Shown here: positions 1 through 11,757 of the stretch, piece by piece
Layout of the letters: every line of letters starts with the position of its first letter
How positions within the stretch are numbered: the stretch's first letter is position 1
Source of the DNA: Bacillota bacterium
GTDB lineage: Bacteria; Bacillota; Clostridia; Christensenellales; Aristaeellaceae
Reading direction: 5' to 3'
NCBI GenBank assembly: GCA_029548395.1
Contig: JAKPNM010000027.1
Coordinates: 1-35,508, forward strand
Length of the DNA stretch: 35,508 bases
Notes under the pieces: model-generated
What the model was told of the DNA's origin: nothing
Seen by the model: the letters and a program-made list of their open reading frames with translations, nothing else
Database searches by the model: none
Translations under genes and position numbers: made by a program

Positions 1-100
1 GGCGGCGGTTCTGGTTAAGGCACGCACATTCAAGGCAAACTCCCGACATTTGCGGGAAACAGGGCTGTTTAAAGTCGGGCAAGCAAGAAAAAAGGGTATG
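1..100. other. Window edge, no gene seen
   Basis: No convincing coding frame, RNA gene or promoter is visible in these first 100 bases. A weak inverted repeat (CCCGAC near 42-47 and GTCGGG near 74-79) is present, but it has no adjacent T-run in a useful place. This is the region downstream of the rpoC terminator. Confidence 0.4.
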
Positions 101-141
101 AAAAAGGGGCTGTAGCAAACTTTGCATTCTGCTACAGCCCC
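101..141 (-). terminator. Rho-independent terminator of rpoBC
   Basis: Read on the minus strand, a perfect 12-base-pair stem GGGGCTGTAGCA / TGCTACAGCCCC (130-141 with 106-117) closes a 12-base loop. It is followed at once by TTTTTCAT. It lies 15 bases past the rpoC stop codon, so the rpoBC transcript ends here and does not run on into rpsL or other ribosomal protein genes. Confidence 0.93.
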
Positions 142-155
142 GCCCTTGTGTTTTC

Positions 156-3755
<3,600 letters not shown>

Positions 3756-3784
3756 TGATTATCTTCTCCTCGCCCTGGGGCAGG

Positions 3785-6700
3785 TCACTCAATATCGATG
3801 TCGTCATCGTCAAAGTCGAGTTCAAGGTCGTCATCCAGGTCATCGTCCAGATCATCGTCCCCGGCGTCGTCATTGTCCTCGTCATCCAGCAGCGCTTTGC
3901 GCGCGGGGGCTGCGGGCTTTTCTTCCGCATGGATCTCATCAGCCAGGGACAGGTCGTCCAACGACAGGCTGAGGCTGTCAATTTCCATGTCATCCAGGTC
4001 AGCGGGCAGTTCGCCTTTTATCACGTCCTTCAAATCAGGCACCTTGGGCATCTGCAGGTCCTCATCCTCAAACTCCTTGATGATGATCTGCTCCTTGTTG
4101 TCGCCCCAGACCTTGATATCCAGGCTGAGCGCCTGCAGCTCCTTGATGAGCACCTTGAAGCTTTCGGGGATGCCGGGCGTGGGGATGGAATTGCCCTTGA
4201 CGATGGATTCATAAGCCTTGACACGGCCGACCACATCATCGGACTTGACCGTCAGGATCTCCTGCAGGGTGTTGGCGGCGCCATAGGCTTCCAGCGCCCA
4301 GACTTCCATCTCGCCAAAGCGCTGCCCGCCAAACTGGGCCTTGCCGCCCAGGGGCTGCTGAGTGACCAGGGAGTAGGGGCCGGTCGAGCGGGCGTGCATC
4401 TTGTCATCTACCAGGTGATGCAGCTTCAGGTAGTACATGTAGCCGACGGTCACCTTGTTTTCGAAGGGTTCGCCCGTGCGACCGTCATACAGGATGGTCT
4501 TGCCGTCGCGGCTCAGGCCGGCCAATTCCAGCGTATCCTCGATGTCCTTTTCATTGGCGCCGTCAAACACAGGGGTGGCCACATGCCAGCCCAGCTTCTT
4601 GGCGGCCATGCCCAGGTGCACTTCCAGCACCTGACCCAGGTTCATGCGGGAGGGGACGCCCAGCGGGTTGAGCACGATGTCCAGCGGCGTGCCGTCCGGC
4701 AGGAAGGGCATGTCGGCCTCAGGCATGATGCGGGACACCACGCCTTTGTTGCCGTGGCGGCCGGCCATCTTGTCGCCGACAGAAATCTTGCGCTTCTGCG
4801 CAATGTACACGCGGACCATCTGGTTCACGCCCGGGGTCAGCTCATCCTTGTTTTCCCGCGTGAACAGCTTGACGTCCACCACGATGCCGGACTCGCCGTG
4901 GGGCACCTTCAGGGAGGTATCGCGCACCTCGCGGGCTTTTTCACCAAAAATGGCGCGCAGCAGGCGTTCTTCCGCCGTGAGCTCGGTCTCGCCCTTGGGG
5001 GTGACCTTTCCCACCAGGATATCGCCCGAACGAACCTCGGCGCCAATGCGGACAATGCCGAATTCGTCCAGATCCTTGAGGGCGTCCTCGCCGACATTGG
5101 GGATGTCACGGGTGATCTCCTCCGGACCCAGCTTGGTCTCGCGGGCCTCAGACTCGTATTCCTCGATGTGGATGGAGGTATAAATATCATCCCGCACCAG
5201 CTTTTCACTGATGAGGACGGCGTCCTCATAGTTGTAGCCCTCCCAGGTCATGAAGCCGATGAGCACATTGCGGCCCAGGGCAATCTCACCCAGTTCGGTC
5301 GCCGGACCATCCGCCAGCAGGTCGCCGGGTTCCACGACATCGCCCACATCCACGCGCGGACGCTGGTTGATGCAGGTGGACTGGTTGGAGCGGGCGAACT
5401 TGGTCAGCTTGTAATTGTGCTTTTCGCCCAGCTCGTCGCGGATGACGATCTCGTCAGCGCTGACGCTGTCCACGGCGCCGGCATGCTTGCTCAGAAGCAC
5501 CACGCCCGAGTCATAGGCGGCCTTGTATTCCATGCCGGTGCCGATGATCGGGGCCTGGGGGATGAGCAGGGGAACAGCCTGCCGCTGCATGTTGGAGCCC
5601 ATCAGCGCGCGGTTGGCGTCGTCATTTTCAAGGAAGGGAATCATGCTTGTGGCCACAGAGACCAGCTGCTTTGAGGACACGTCAATGTAATCCACGCGGT
5701 TCCTGGGCACCATCAGCACATCCTCGCGCCAGCGGACCGTGACCATCTCGTTTTTAAAGCTGCCGTCCTCATTGAGCGGTTCCAGCGCCTGGGCGACATA
5801 GTATTTGTCTTCCTCATCGGCGGTCATGAAGACGATCTCATCGGTTACCCTGTGCGTTTCCGGGTCCACCTTGCGGTAGGTGGCTTCAATGAAGCCGTAT
5901 TCGTTGATGCGCGCGTAGGTGGCCAGGGAGCCGATCAGGCCGATGTTGGGGCCTTCAGGCGTCTCGATCGGGCAGATGCGCGCATAATGGCTGTAATGAA
6001 CGTCGCGCACCTCCATGCCGGCGCGGTCACGGTTGAGTCCGCCCGGCCCCAGGGCTGACAGGCGGCGCTTGTGCGTCAGCTCGGTCAGCGGATTGGGCTG
6101 GTCCATAAACTGGGACAGCTGGGAGGAGCCGAAAAACTCTTTGATAGCTGCCGATACCGGGCGGATGTTGATCAAATCGCCGGGCCTGACATCGTTGGCG
6201 TCCTGGATGGCCATGCGCTCGCGCACCACACGCTCCAGGCGCGACATGCCGATGCGCACCTGGTTTTGCAGCAGCTCTCCCACAGAGCGGAGCCGGCGGT
6301 TGCCCAGGTGGTCGATATCATCCACGCTGCCGATGCCGTGGGGCAGCCCCAGCAGGTAGCTGATGGAGGCTACGATGTCATCGATGATGATGTGCTTGGG
6401 CACCAGGTTGCCGGCCTGCTCGGTCACCACCCGCTTCCAGTCTTCCTCAGGAACCTGGGACAGGTAGTACTTGAGGGTAGGGAGGTGCACCATCTCCAGG
6501 ATGCCGCACTCCTTGGGGTCAAAGGGCAGGTGATAGCTGGCATCGGCAAAATTGTTGCCCACCACCTTATGGATACGGTCACCCACCTTGACGTTGACCG
6601 AGTTTACGCCGGCATTCTGGATGGCCAGCGCCTGCTCTTCGGTGATGACGGCGTCTTTTTTTGCAAGCACTTCACCGGTTTCCGGGTCAGTGATGGCCTG

Positions 6701-7579
6701 GGCGGCGCGCAAGCCGGCAATGCGGTCGGCCACGCCCAGCTTCTTGTTATATTTGTAGCGGCCCACGCGCATCAGGTCATAGCGCTTGGGGTCAAAAAAC
6801 AGATTGCGCAGCAATACCCGGGCGCCGTCCTCTGTGGGGGGTTCGCCGGGTTTTTGCCTGCGGTAAATCTCCAGCAGCGCGTCCGTTTCGGACTTGATGT
6901 TGGCATCGCCATGGGCGATGGTGGCTGCCAGGCGCTCGTCGTCGCCCAGCAGGTCAAACAGCTGCTGGTCGGTGCCATAGCCCAGAGCGCGCAAAATAAC
7001 GGTCACAGGCAGCTTGCGCGCGCGGTCGATGCGCACCCACAACCCGTCGTTGCTGTCGGTCTCATATTCGATCCAGGCTCCCCGGTTGGGAATGACCTGG
7101 CCGGAGAACAGCTGTTTGCCGGCCTTGTCGATCTGCTTTGTAAAGTAGACGCCGGGGGAACGCACCAGCTGGCTGACAATCACGCGTTCCGCGCCGTTGA
7201 TGATAAAGGTGCCATGCTCGGTCATCAGGGGAAAGTCACCCATGAAGACCTCGCTTTCCTTGATTTCTCCGGTCTCCTTGTTCTTGAGCCGGACAAAGAC
7301 CTTCAGCGGCGCCGCATAGGTTAAATCGCGTTCCTTGCAGCGTTCGACGCTGTGTTTGGGTGTTTTATCCAAAGCATAGTCTACAAACTCAAGCACCAGG
7401 TTTTCGCTGTAGTCTGTGATGGGGGAGACGTCGTTGAGCACTTCACGGAAGTCTTCTTCCAGAAAACGCCTGTAGGAATTTTTTTGAACTTCAATCAGGT
7501 TGGGCATGTCAAGTACTTCGTCGATGCGGGAGAAACTCATCCGTTTGCGCAGTTTTCCCATCTGGACCTCGTGAGCCAT
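3785..7579 (-). CDS. rpoB: RNA polymerase beta subunit
   Basis: This is the second-largest subunit of core RNA polymerase, 1264 residues. The rifampicin-binding cluster is at 482-510 ([13 protein letters not shown], then [10 protein letters not shown]). D493, H503 and S508 match the drug-sensitive residues at E. coli D516, H526 and S531, so rifampicin sensitivity is predicted. The conserved [12 protein letters not shown] segment is present. After the conserved core the protein ends in an unusually acidic tail of roughly 80 residues, with runs of Asp broken by single Leu residues and little basic character. Start choice: the ATG at 7579 follows an AAGGGGTGAT-like ribosome binding site. Unlike the common rplJ-rplL-rpoB-rpoC order, no ribosomal protein gene lies upstream. 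The gene has its own promoter facing away from rpmH. Confidence 0.99.
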   Translation of the reverse strand: MAHEVQMGKLRKRMSFSRIDEVLDMPNLIEVQKNSYRRFLEEDFREVLNDVSPITDYSENLVLEFVDYALDKTPKHSVERCKERDLTYAAPLKVFVRLKNKETGEIKESEVFMGDFPLMTEHGTFIINGAERVIVSQLVRSPGVYFTKQIDKAGKQLFSGQVIPNRGAWIEYETDSNDGLWVRIDRARKLPVTVILRALGYGTDQQLFDLLGDDERLAATIAHGDANIKSETDALLEIYRRQKPGEPPTEDGARVLLRNLFFDPKRYDLMRVGRYKYNKKLGVADRIAGLRAAQAITDPETGEVLAKKDAVITEEQALAIQNAGVNSVNVKVGDRIHKVVGNNFADASYHLPFDPKECGILEMVHLPTLKYYLSQVPEEDWKRVVTEQAGNLVPKHIIIDDIVASISYLLGLPHGIGSVDDIDHLGNRRLRSVGELLQNQVRIGMSRLERVVRERMAIQDANDVRPGDLINIRPVSAAIKEFFGSSQLSQFMDQPNPLTELTHKRRLSALGPGGLNRDRAGMEVRDVHYSHYARICPIETPEGPNIGLIGSLATYARINEYGFIEATYRKVDPETHRVTDEIVFMTADEEDKYYVAQALEPLNEDGSFKNEMVTVRWREDVLMVPRNRVDYIDVSSKQLVSVATSMIPFLENDDANRALMGSNMQRQAVPLLIPQAPIIGTGMEYKAAYDSGVVLLSKHAGAVDSVSADEIVIRDELGEKHNYKLTKFARSNQSTCINQRPRVDVGDVVEPGDLLADGPATELGEIALGRNVLIGFMTWEGYNYEDAVLISEKLVRDDIYTSIHIEEYESEARETKLGPEEITRDIPNVGEDALKDLDEFGIVRIGAEVRSGDILVGKVTPKGETELTAEERLLRAIFGEKAREVRDTSLKVPHGESGIVVDVKLFTRENKDELTPGVNQMVRVYIAQKRKISVGDKMAGRHGNKGVVSRIMPEADMPFLPDGTPLDIVLNPLGVPSRMNLGQVLEVHLGMAAKKLGWHVATPVFDGANEKDIEDTLELAGLSRDGKTILYDGRTGEPFENKVTVGYMYYLKLHHLVDDKMHARSTGPYSLVTQQPLGGKAQFGGQRFGEMEVWALEAYGAANTLQEILTVKSDDVVGRVKAYESIVKGNSIPTPGIPESFKVLIKELQALSLDIKVWGDNKEQIIIKEFEDEDLQMPKVPDLKDVIKGELPADLDDMEIDSLSLSLDDLSLADEIHAEEKPAAPARKALLDDEDNDDAGDDDLDDDLDDDLELDFDDDDIDIE

Positions 7580-7618
7580 ATTTCCTAATCACCCCTTCAT
7601 TGCTGCCCAGCTGTCCGT

Positions 7619-7678
7619 GCGCCCGGCCGAAGAAACACAAAAAATTAATTTAATAAGGAAACAACTCCGGCCTGGCGC
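7619..7678 (-). promoter_or_regulatory. Large stem-loop in the rpoB 5' leader
   Basis: In the transcript the arms GCGCCAGGCCGGAG (7678-7665) and CTTCGGCCGGGCGC (7632-7619) form a 14-position stem with one mismatch and one G-U pair. They enclose a 32-base AT-rich loop that includes six U in a row. The element sits between the predicted transcription start near 7699 and the rpoB ATG. Its position suggests a leader regulatory structure or a stabilising hairpin. No known RNA family is recognised, and the function is not shown by the sequence. Confidence 0.6.
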
Positions 7679-7705
7679 ATCATGACGATACTGATGCAAT
7701 CATAA

Positions 7706-7734
7706 ACAATACCATCCTCTCGTTGACTTGTCAA
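7706..7734 (-). promoter_or_regulatory. Promoter of rpoBC
   Basis: On the minus strand the -35 box TTGACA (7734-7729) is separated by 17 bases from the -10 box TATTGT (7711-7706). This is close to the sigma-A consensus. It predicts a leader of about 120 bases before rpoB. It points away from the rpmH promoter. Confidence 0.85.
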
Positions 7735-7781
7735 GCATTTTTCGTGATTTCGATCAGGGAAACGGAATCAAATGCTTGACA
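7729..7781. repeat. 12-bp inverted repeat covering both divergent -35 boxes
   Basis: TGTCAAGCATTT (7729-7740) and AAATGCTTGACA (7770-7781) are exact reverse complements with a 29-base spacer. Each arm contains the -35 hexamer of one divergent promoter (rpoB on the left, rpmH on the right) plus six identical bases upstream of it. It may be an operator pair for one regulator or a shared extended -35 context. The sequence alone does not decide between these. Confidence 0.8.
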
Positions 7782-7804
7782 GTTTTCCGGGCTCATATTA
7801 TAGT
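7776..7804 (+). promoter_or_regulatory. Promoter of rpmH-rnpA-yidD-yidC-jag
   Basis: TTGACA (7776-7781), a 17-base spacer, then TATAGT (7799-7804) give a strong sigma-A type promoter. The predicted start is near 7811, with a leader of about 70 bases before rpmH. Confidence 0.88.
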
Positions 7805-7881
7805 ATAAAAGCTAATGGCGTTATCCAGCGCTTTGGACAGGCGTCTGATATGCCAGGCAAGATTAAGGAGAGATTGAACCG

Positions 7882-8016
7882 ATGAAGCGTACCTACCAGC
7901 CCAAGAAACGCCAGCGCAGTAAAGTGCATGGATTCCGTCAGCGCATGGCCACCAAGAACGGCCGGCGTGTGCTTGCCGCGCGCAGGCGCAGAGGCCGCAA
8001 GGTCCTTTCTGCCTGA
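7882..8016 (+). CDS. rpmH: 50S ribosomal protein L34
   Basis: This is the small, very basic large-subunit ribosomal protein L34, 44 residues, beginning [12 protein letters not shown] and ending RRGRKVLSA, which is diagnostic for the family. The ATG at 7882 follows AAGGAG at 7865-7870. It is the first gene after its own promoter and is followed by rnpA, the classical pair. dnaA, the usual upstream neighbour, is absent and rpoB lies there instead. Confidence 0.98.
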   Translation: MKRTYQPKKRQRSKVHGFRQRMATKNGRRVLAARRRRGRKVLSA

Positions 8017-8049
8017 CGAAGCAGCCATGACCGGGCTGTTGGATTCAAT

Positions 8050-8095
8050 ATCCGCCCCTTGCACGGGAACGCAGCATCACGGGCGGATTTTGTTT
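8050..8095 (+). terminator. Possible attenuating hairpin between rpmH and rnpA
   Basis: ATCCGCCC (8050-8057) pairs with GGGCGGAT (8081-8088) over a 23-base loop and is followed by TTTTGTTT. It lies in the 95-base gap between rpmH and rnpA. A partial terminator here would let L34 be made in excess of the RNase P protein from one transcript. The long loop makes it weaker than a textbook terminator. Confidence 0.5.
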
Positions 8096-8111
8096 GCAGA
8101 GGGGACCTTCG

Positions 8112-8450
8112 ATGCAGCAGCGCTACAGAATTCGAACCAATGGCCATTTCCGCTATGTTTACCGCAAGGGAAGGCATGCTTCGGGCAAGCTGTTCCGGGT
8201 GCACTACGCGAAGGCCAGGAGATTGCAGGTGGGCTTTTCTGTCGGCCGGCAGGTTGGAAACGCGGTGACGCGCAACCTGGTCAAGCGCAGGCTGCGTGAG
8301 GCTTTCCGCTCGCTGATGCCGCTGATGACGAACGGCAGCTATGTGATCACCGCCAACCCCGCCGCAGCGACGGCAAGCTACAGGGAACTGCGTTCAGATA
8401 TGGCGGTGCAGCTCACGCGCCTGGGCGTCCTGCGCGAGATGCGGATATAA
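8112..8450 (+). CDS. rnpA: Ribonuclease P protein component
   Basis: This is the protein subunit of RNase P, which binds the catalytic RNA and helps cleave the 5' leader from precursor tRNAs. The protein is 112 residues and highly basic. The family signature is clear in the segment VGNAVTRNLVKRRLREAFR, which holds the RNR-type motif. The N-terminal half has the usual aromatic and basic residues for precursor-tRNA leader contact. I chose the ATG at 8112, preceded by GAGGGGA, over a TTG at 8094 in the same frame that would add six residues with no homology. The stop codon is three bases before the yidD start, so the two are translationally linked. Confidence 0.97.
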   Translation: MQQRYRIRTNGHFRYVYRKGRHASGKLFRVHYAKARRLQVGFSVGRQVGNAVTRNLVKRRLREAFRSLMPLMTNGSYVITANPAAATASYRELRSDMAVQLTRLGVLREMRI

Positions 8451-8453
8451 TAA

Positions 8454-8693
8454 ATGAAGCGTCTCCTGCTGTGGCTGATCCGCTTTTACCAACGCGCGCT
8501 CAGCCCCCATCTGCCGGCTGCCTGCCGGTATCAGCCTACCTGTTCCCAGTATGCCCTCACCGCTGTTGAACGCTATGGCGCCTTTCGCGGCGGATGGATG
8601 GCTTTCCTGCGCATCCTGCGCTGCAATCCTTTTTTCAAAGGCGGCTACGACCCGGTGCCCGAACCACCCGACTCAGTGATAAGGAGGGACTAA
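8454..8693 (+). CDS. yidD: Membrane protein insertion efficiency factor YidD
   Basis: This is a small (79 residue) inner-face membrane-associated protein of the YidD family, encoded between rnpA and yidC as in most bacteria. The start [18 protein letters not shown] gives the typical amphipathic N-terminus. [11 protein letters not shown] carries the conserved cysteines, and the later [15 protein letters not shown] segment is the family hallmark. It is thought to assist YidC/Sec-dependent insertion. It overlaps nothing and is followed by yidC after five bases. Confidence 0.96.
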   Translation: MKRLLLWLIRFYQRALSPHLPAACRYQPTCSQYALTAVERYGAFRGGWMAFLRILRCNPFFKGGYDPVPEPPDSVIRRD

Positions 8694-8698
8694 CCTCA

Positions 8699-9745
8699 GT
8701 GTCGTCCATTACCAATCTGCTGACTGGCTTTATCCAGTCGATCTACAGCCTGATCAACAATTATGGATGGTCCATTGTGATCTTCACCCTGCTGGTGCGC
8801 GTTGTGCTGATGCCGCTGGACATCTCCAGCCGCAAGGGAATGCGCAAAATGGCCAAGATCCAGCCGCAGCTCAACGCCCTTCAGAAGAAGTACGCCAACG
8901 ACAAGGTCAAGCTGCAGCAAAAGCAGTCCGAGCTCATGCGCAAGGAGCGCTACAACCCCTTGTCCGGCTGCCTGCCCCTGCTGATCCAGATGCCCATCCT
9001 GATTGCGATGTTCAACGCCATGCGCGCGATTGCCAATGAGCAGATTGTTCACGATGTCTTCGCCTTTCTGGCCGGGGATACGCCCACCTATGAGGGCTGG
9101 CTCTGGGTGAAAAACATCTGGTCGGCGGATTCCTTCTTTGCTTCCGTCGCGCCCAATATTGATACCATCAAGGCCATTCCGCTGGACGTATGGAAGGCTG
9201 CGTTTGAAAATCCTGATCTGAGCGCATACATTGAACAGATCCAGGCAGTTATTCCCGGTTTTGGTTTAGAGCTGTTCCAGGCTAATTCTTCAAATCTGCC
9301 CGCATTTATTGAGAGCACCATCAAACCGGCGCTTCTGAGCGTGCAGGTTTATGCAGATCAGATGCAAATGCTGCCCGGGATGGAGCAGGGCATCAACCTG
9401 ATCATCACCACCCTGCATGTGTTCAAACAGTTCAACGGCTATTTGATTTTGCCGGCGCTGGCGGGCGCTTCCCAGCTGCTGATGACCAAAGTCAACCCCC
9501 AGGCCACTGGCCAGCAGCCCGCGGCGCAAAATCAGGGCCAGCCGAACATGGGCAACTTCATGAAGTACTTTTTCCCGATCTTTTCCGTTTGGATTACCCT
9601 GACCAGCAATGCAGGTTTTGCTTTGTACTGGGTAGTCAGCAACCTGATCGCCACCGCGATGAGTTACTCTATCAACCTGTATTTTGACCGGAAGGATAAA
9701 CTTGCCGCGGGGCATGAACTCCAGGAAGGAACAATCATCAAATGA
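8699..9745 (+). CDS. yidC: YidC/Oxa1-family membrane protein insertase
   Basis: This is the insertase that places proteins into the cytoplasmic membrane, alone or with the Sec translocon, 348 residues. I chose the GTG at 8699 because AAGGAGGG (8681-8688) lies ten bases before it. The frame stays open farther upstream but only as a shadow over yidD. The core is recognisable: a first membrane segment near 18-35 with the conserved arginine, a positively charged cytoplasmic hairpin rich in K and Q, and PLSGCLPLLIQMPILIAMFNAMR. The final segments include the FPIFSVWITL and FALYWVVSNLI regions. Between the second and third core membrane segments there is an extra, partly hydrophilic stretch of about 115 residues. 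No signal peptide or lipobox is seen. Confidence 0.94.
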   Translation: MSSITNLLTGFIQSIYSLINNYGWSIVIFTLLVRVVLMPLDISSRKGMRKMAKIQPQLNALQKKYANDKVKLQQKQSELMRKERYNPLSGCLPLLIQMPILIAMFNAMRAIANEQIVHDVFAFLAGDTPTYEGWLWVKNIWSADSFFASVAPNIDTIKAIPLDVWKAAFENPDLSAYIEQIQAVIPGFGLELFQANSSNLPAFIESTIKPALLSVQVYADQMQMLPGMEQGINLIITTLHVFKQFNGYLILPALAGASQLLMTKVNPQATGQQPAAQNQGQPNMGNFMKYFFPIFSVWITLTSNAGFALYWVVSNLIATAMSYSINLYFDRKDKLAAGHELQEGTIIK

Positions 9746-10704
9746 AATCATTCGAAGCCAGCGGCCGGACGGTTGAGGAAGCCATTTCAGCCGGTCTGCA
9801 GGAAAACGGTCTGTCCATTGGCGATGTCAATGTGGAGATTCTTGAGGAAGGCTCCAAGGGCCTGTTTGGCCTGTTCGGCAGCCGGGATGCCAGGGTGCGC
9901 CTGACCCTGATCGAGGATGAAAGCCATGCCGACGCCATGGATGTCTTCAAGGATTCCCTGGCCACCGTCAAACCCCGGCGCCAGCCTGAAAAGGCGGCCC
10001 GCCCGCCCCAGGAGGAGCGCAAGCCCAAGCCTGCAAAACCTGCAGCTGAGCGGACGGAAAAGCCCGCGCCGCGGTCAGGGGAGAAGACGCCTGCCCCGCA
10101 AAAGCAGCAGCCCCGCGCGCGCAAACAACGCGAGCGCAAGCAATCCCCCCGCGAGGAGCAGGCTGCGCCAAGCAATGCGGCGCGTGATACGCTTGCGCTT
10201 ACCCCGCTTGAGCATCCCGAGCCTGACAGCCCTGCCGGCATCGCGCAGCAGTTCCTGTGCGAGCTGACCGCCCTGATGGGCCTGGAGATCAAGGTGTCCA
10301 TGACGCTGGATGCCGATGGCCATGTGTTTGCCACGCTGGAGGGTGATCCCCAGGGGATCCTGATTGGCCGCCGCGGTGAGACGCTGGATGCGCTGCAATA
10401 CCTGACCAGCCTGAAAATCAACAAGGGCCGTGAGGACTATGTGCGCATCACGATCGATTCGGAGGGCTACCGCCAAAAGCGCGAGGAGGTCCTGATCCGC
10501 CTGGCCAACCGTATGGCCAACCGCGCCCGCAAAACCGGACGCCGCGTCAGCATGGACCCCATGAACCCCTATGAACGCCGCATTTTCCACAGCGCGCTGC
10601 AGTCCGCTCCGGGCATCGCGACGCATTCTGAGGGCGAGGAGCCCAACCGGCACATTGTGATCACGCCGGTCAAGGACAACAGCGCGCCAAGCGCGCCCAA
10701 GTGA
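9742..10704 (+). CDS. jag: RNA-binding protein Jag (KhpB)
   Basis: This is a single-stranded nucleic acid binding protein linked in Gram-positive bacteria to cell division and small-RNA biology, 320 residues. Domains in order: Jag N-terminal domain at about 1-52 (KGLFGLFG), a charged low-complexity linker at about 60-160 rich in K, R, P, E and Q, a KH domain with the GxxG loop IGRRGE, and a C-terminal R3H domain (MNPYERRIFHSALQ). The start overlaps the yidC stop by four bases (ATGA), implying translational coupling. mnmE/trmE, the usual next gene, is missing here. Confidence 0.96.
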   Translation: MKSFEASGRTVEEAISAGLQENGLSIGDVNVEILEEGSKGLFGLFGSRDARVRLTLIEDESHADAMDVFKDSLATVKPRRQPEKAARPPQEERKPKPAKPAAERTEKPAPRSGEKTPAPQKQQPRARKQRERKQSPREEQAAPSNAARDTLALTPLEHPEPDSPAGIAQQFLCELTALMGLEIKVSMTLDADGHVFATLEGDPQGILIGRRGETLDALQYLTSLKINKGREDYVRITIDSEGYRQKREEVLIRLANRMANRARKTGRRVSMDPMNPYERRIFHSALQSAPGIATHSEGEEPNRHIVITPVKDNSAPSAPK

Positions 10705-10724
10705 GCGCGCCGGGAAATTATTGT

Positions 10725-10753
10725 TTGACAAAACCTTGGACGGCCGATATAAT
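10725..10753 (+). promoter_or_regulatory. Consensus promoter of the DUF177-rpmF-valS group
   Basis: TTGACA (10725-10730), exactly 17 bases, then TATAAT (10748-10753) form a perfect sigma-A consensus promoter. It lies 21 bases after the jag stop codon and about 30 bases before the DUF177 start. Confidence 0.92.
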
Positions 10754-10785
10754 ATCGTCTGTTCACCACGAGGGAAGACCTGGCT

Positions 10786-11298
10786 ATGATGCTGGACATT
10801 TCTGAAGCGCTGCGCGCCCCCGGAGCGGCGATTCCCTTCAAGCACCTGGAGCCTCTGGAACCCATGGATGTGCTGGGGCAGACGGTCACTTACCCGGAAC
10901 CCGCCGTAGTGGAAGGCTTCTTCACCTTGCAGGATGAAACGCTGGTCATCACCGCGCAGCTGCGGGTCACAGCGCTGGCAAACTGCGCCCGCTGCCTGGA
11001 CAGCGTTGCCTACAGCGTGGATGTCCCGGTGCATGAGAGCTTTCTGCGGGAGGATCCCCGCGATCAGGCGGAGGAGGATCCCTGGGAGGAGCGCCTGGTG
11101 TTCAGCGGGCACCGAGTAGACCTGTCCCATCTGGTCTTGTCACTGGCAGTGCTGGATTTGCCCATTCGCTTTCTGTGTGAAGGCGCATGCAAAGGCCCGG
11201 CGCTCCTTATCCCGCAGGGCCCCAACGACGAAAAGACACTGGATGAGCATCCGTTTAGCGCGCTCAGGCAGTTGTTCACCAAGAACCAGGAGGAGTAA
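10786..11298 (+). CDS. DUF177 (YceD-like) protein upstream of rpmF
   Basis: This is a 170-residue protein of the DUF177/YceD family, which is almost always encoded directly before rpmF. In plants and E. coli relatives it has been tied to 23S rRNA accumulation, but its biochemical role is not settled. It has the family's internal CARC pair in the middle, an acidic stretch (EDPRDQAEEDPWEE), and the C-terminal LPIRFLCEGACKGP segment with two more cysteines, suggesting a metal or structural site. There are two adjacent ATG codons (10786 and 10789), and GAGGGA ten bases upstream favours the first. The rpmF start is two bases after its stop. Confidence 0.9.
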   Translation: MMLDISEALRAPGAAIPFKHLEPLEPMDVLGQTVTYPEPAVVEGFFTLQDETLVITAQLRVTALANCARCLDSVAYSVDVPVHESFLREDPRDQAEEDPWEERLVFSGHRVDLSHLVLSLAVLDLPIRFLCEGACKGPALLIPQGPNDEKTLDEHPFSALRQLFTKNQEE

Positions 11299-11300
11299 CC

Positions 11301-11495
11301 ATGGCTGTCCCAAAATCAAAAGTTTTCCGCGCACGCAGCCGCAAGCGCAGGACTCACTACAAGATCAACCTGCCGGCAATCGTCCCCTGCCCCAAGTGCA
11401 AGGAGATGCGTTTGGCCCACCATGTCTGCAAAGAATGCGGAACCTACAACGGTGTCCAGGTGCTGGCCATGGATAAGGAAAAGAAGAAAGCGTAA
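11301..11495 (+). CDS. rpmF: 50S ribosomal protein L32, zinc-binding form
   Basis: This is large-subunit ribosomal protein L32, 64 residues, with the typical start MAVPKSKVFRARSRKRRTHYK. It has two CxxC pairs (CPKC and CKEC) that bind one zinc ion, so it is the zinc-containing paralogue form. AGGAGG lies just before the ATG. It is cotranscribed with the DUF177 gene. The following 262 bases hold no gene and contain the valS T-box leader. Confidence 0.98.
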   Translation: MAVPKSKVFRARSRKRRTHYKINLPAIVPCPKCKEMRLAHHVCKECGTYNGVQVLAMDKEKKKA

Positions 11496-11514
11496 GTCTT
11501 CTTTTGGAAATCCC

Positions 11515-11730
11515 CGACGCGGAAGAGGAGTACGCGCATCATTCTTCCTTCAGAGAGGGGCCCCGCAGGCTGAGAGGGCGCCGGAAGAACGCGCGGAAGG
11601 TCGCTTCCAAGGGGCGCGGCATGATCCGCCGGGCGCGCCCGATACAGCGCAAAGAGGCGGCATTTTTGCCGCGAAGCAAGGTGGTACCACGGGTCGCCCG
11701 TCCTTCAGGATGCGGCGGCTTTGCTTTTTT
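11515..11730 (+). promoter_or_regulatory. T-box leader of valS, GUC (Val) specifier
   Basis: This is a transcription-attenuating T-box riboswitch that senses uncharged tRNA-Val. The Stem I base pairs GGAAG (11521-11525) with CTTCC (11604-11608). An AGGAGTA motif follows the 5' arm. GUC at 11600-11602 sits just before the 3' arm, where the specifier codon belongs, and it codes for valine. The conserved T-box sequence AAGGTGGTACCACG is at 11678-11691, with UGGU free to pair with the tRNA 3' end. The competing terminator is a long stem from GTCGCCCGTCCT (11693-11704) to AGGATGCGGCGGC (11707-11719), followed by TTTGCTTTTTT. A frame open through this region is an artefact of the RNA. Confidence 0.93.
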
Positions 11731-11757
11731 ACATGGAGACAACAATGAGGAGGACCG

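Noticed and set aside
7580-8016. Replication origin near rpmH
   Set aside because: rpmH often lies near oriC, but no cluster of TTATCCACA-type DnaA boxes and no dnaA or dnaN gene is present here.
10681-10714. GC-rich palindromic stretch after jag as a terminator
   Set aside because: GCGCGC repeats can pair in several ways, but no T-run follows. The next feature is a promoter, so transcription may simply read through.
10075-11130. Antisense frame across jag and the DUF177 gene
   Set aside because: It crosses a perfect plus-strand promoter and two recognisable genes, and it lacks any domain.
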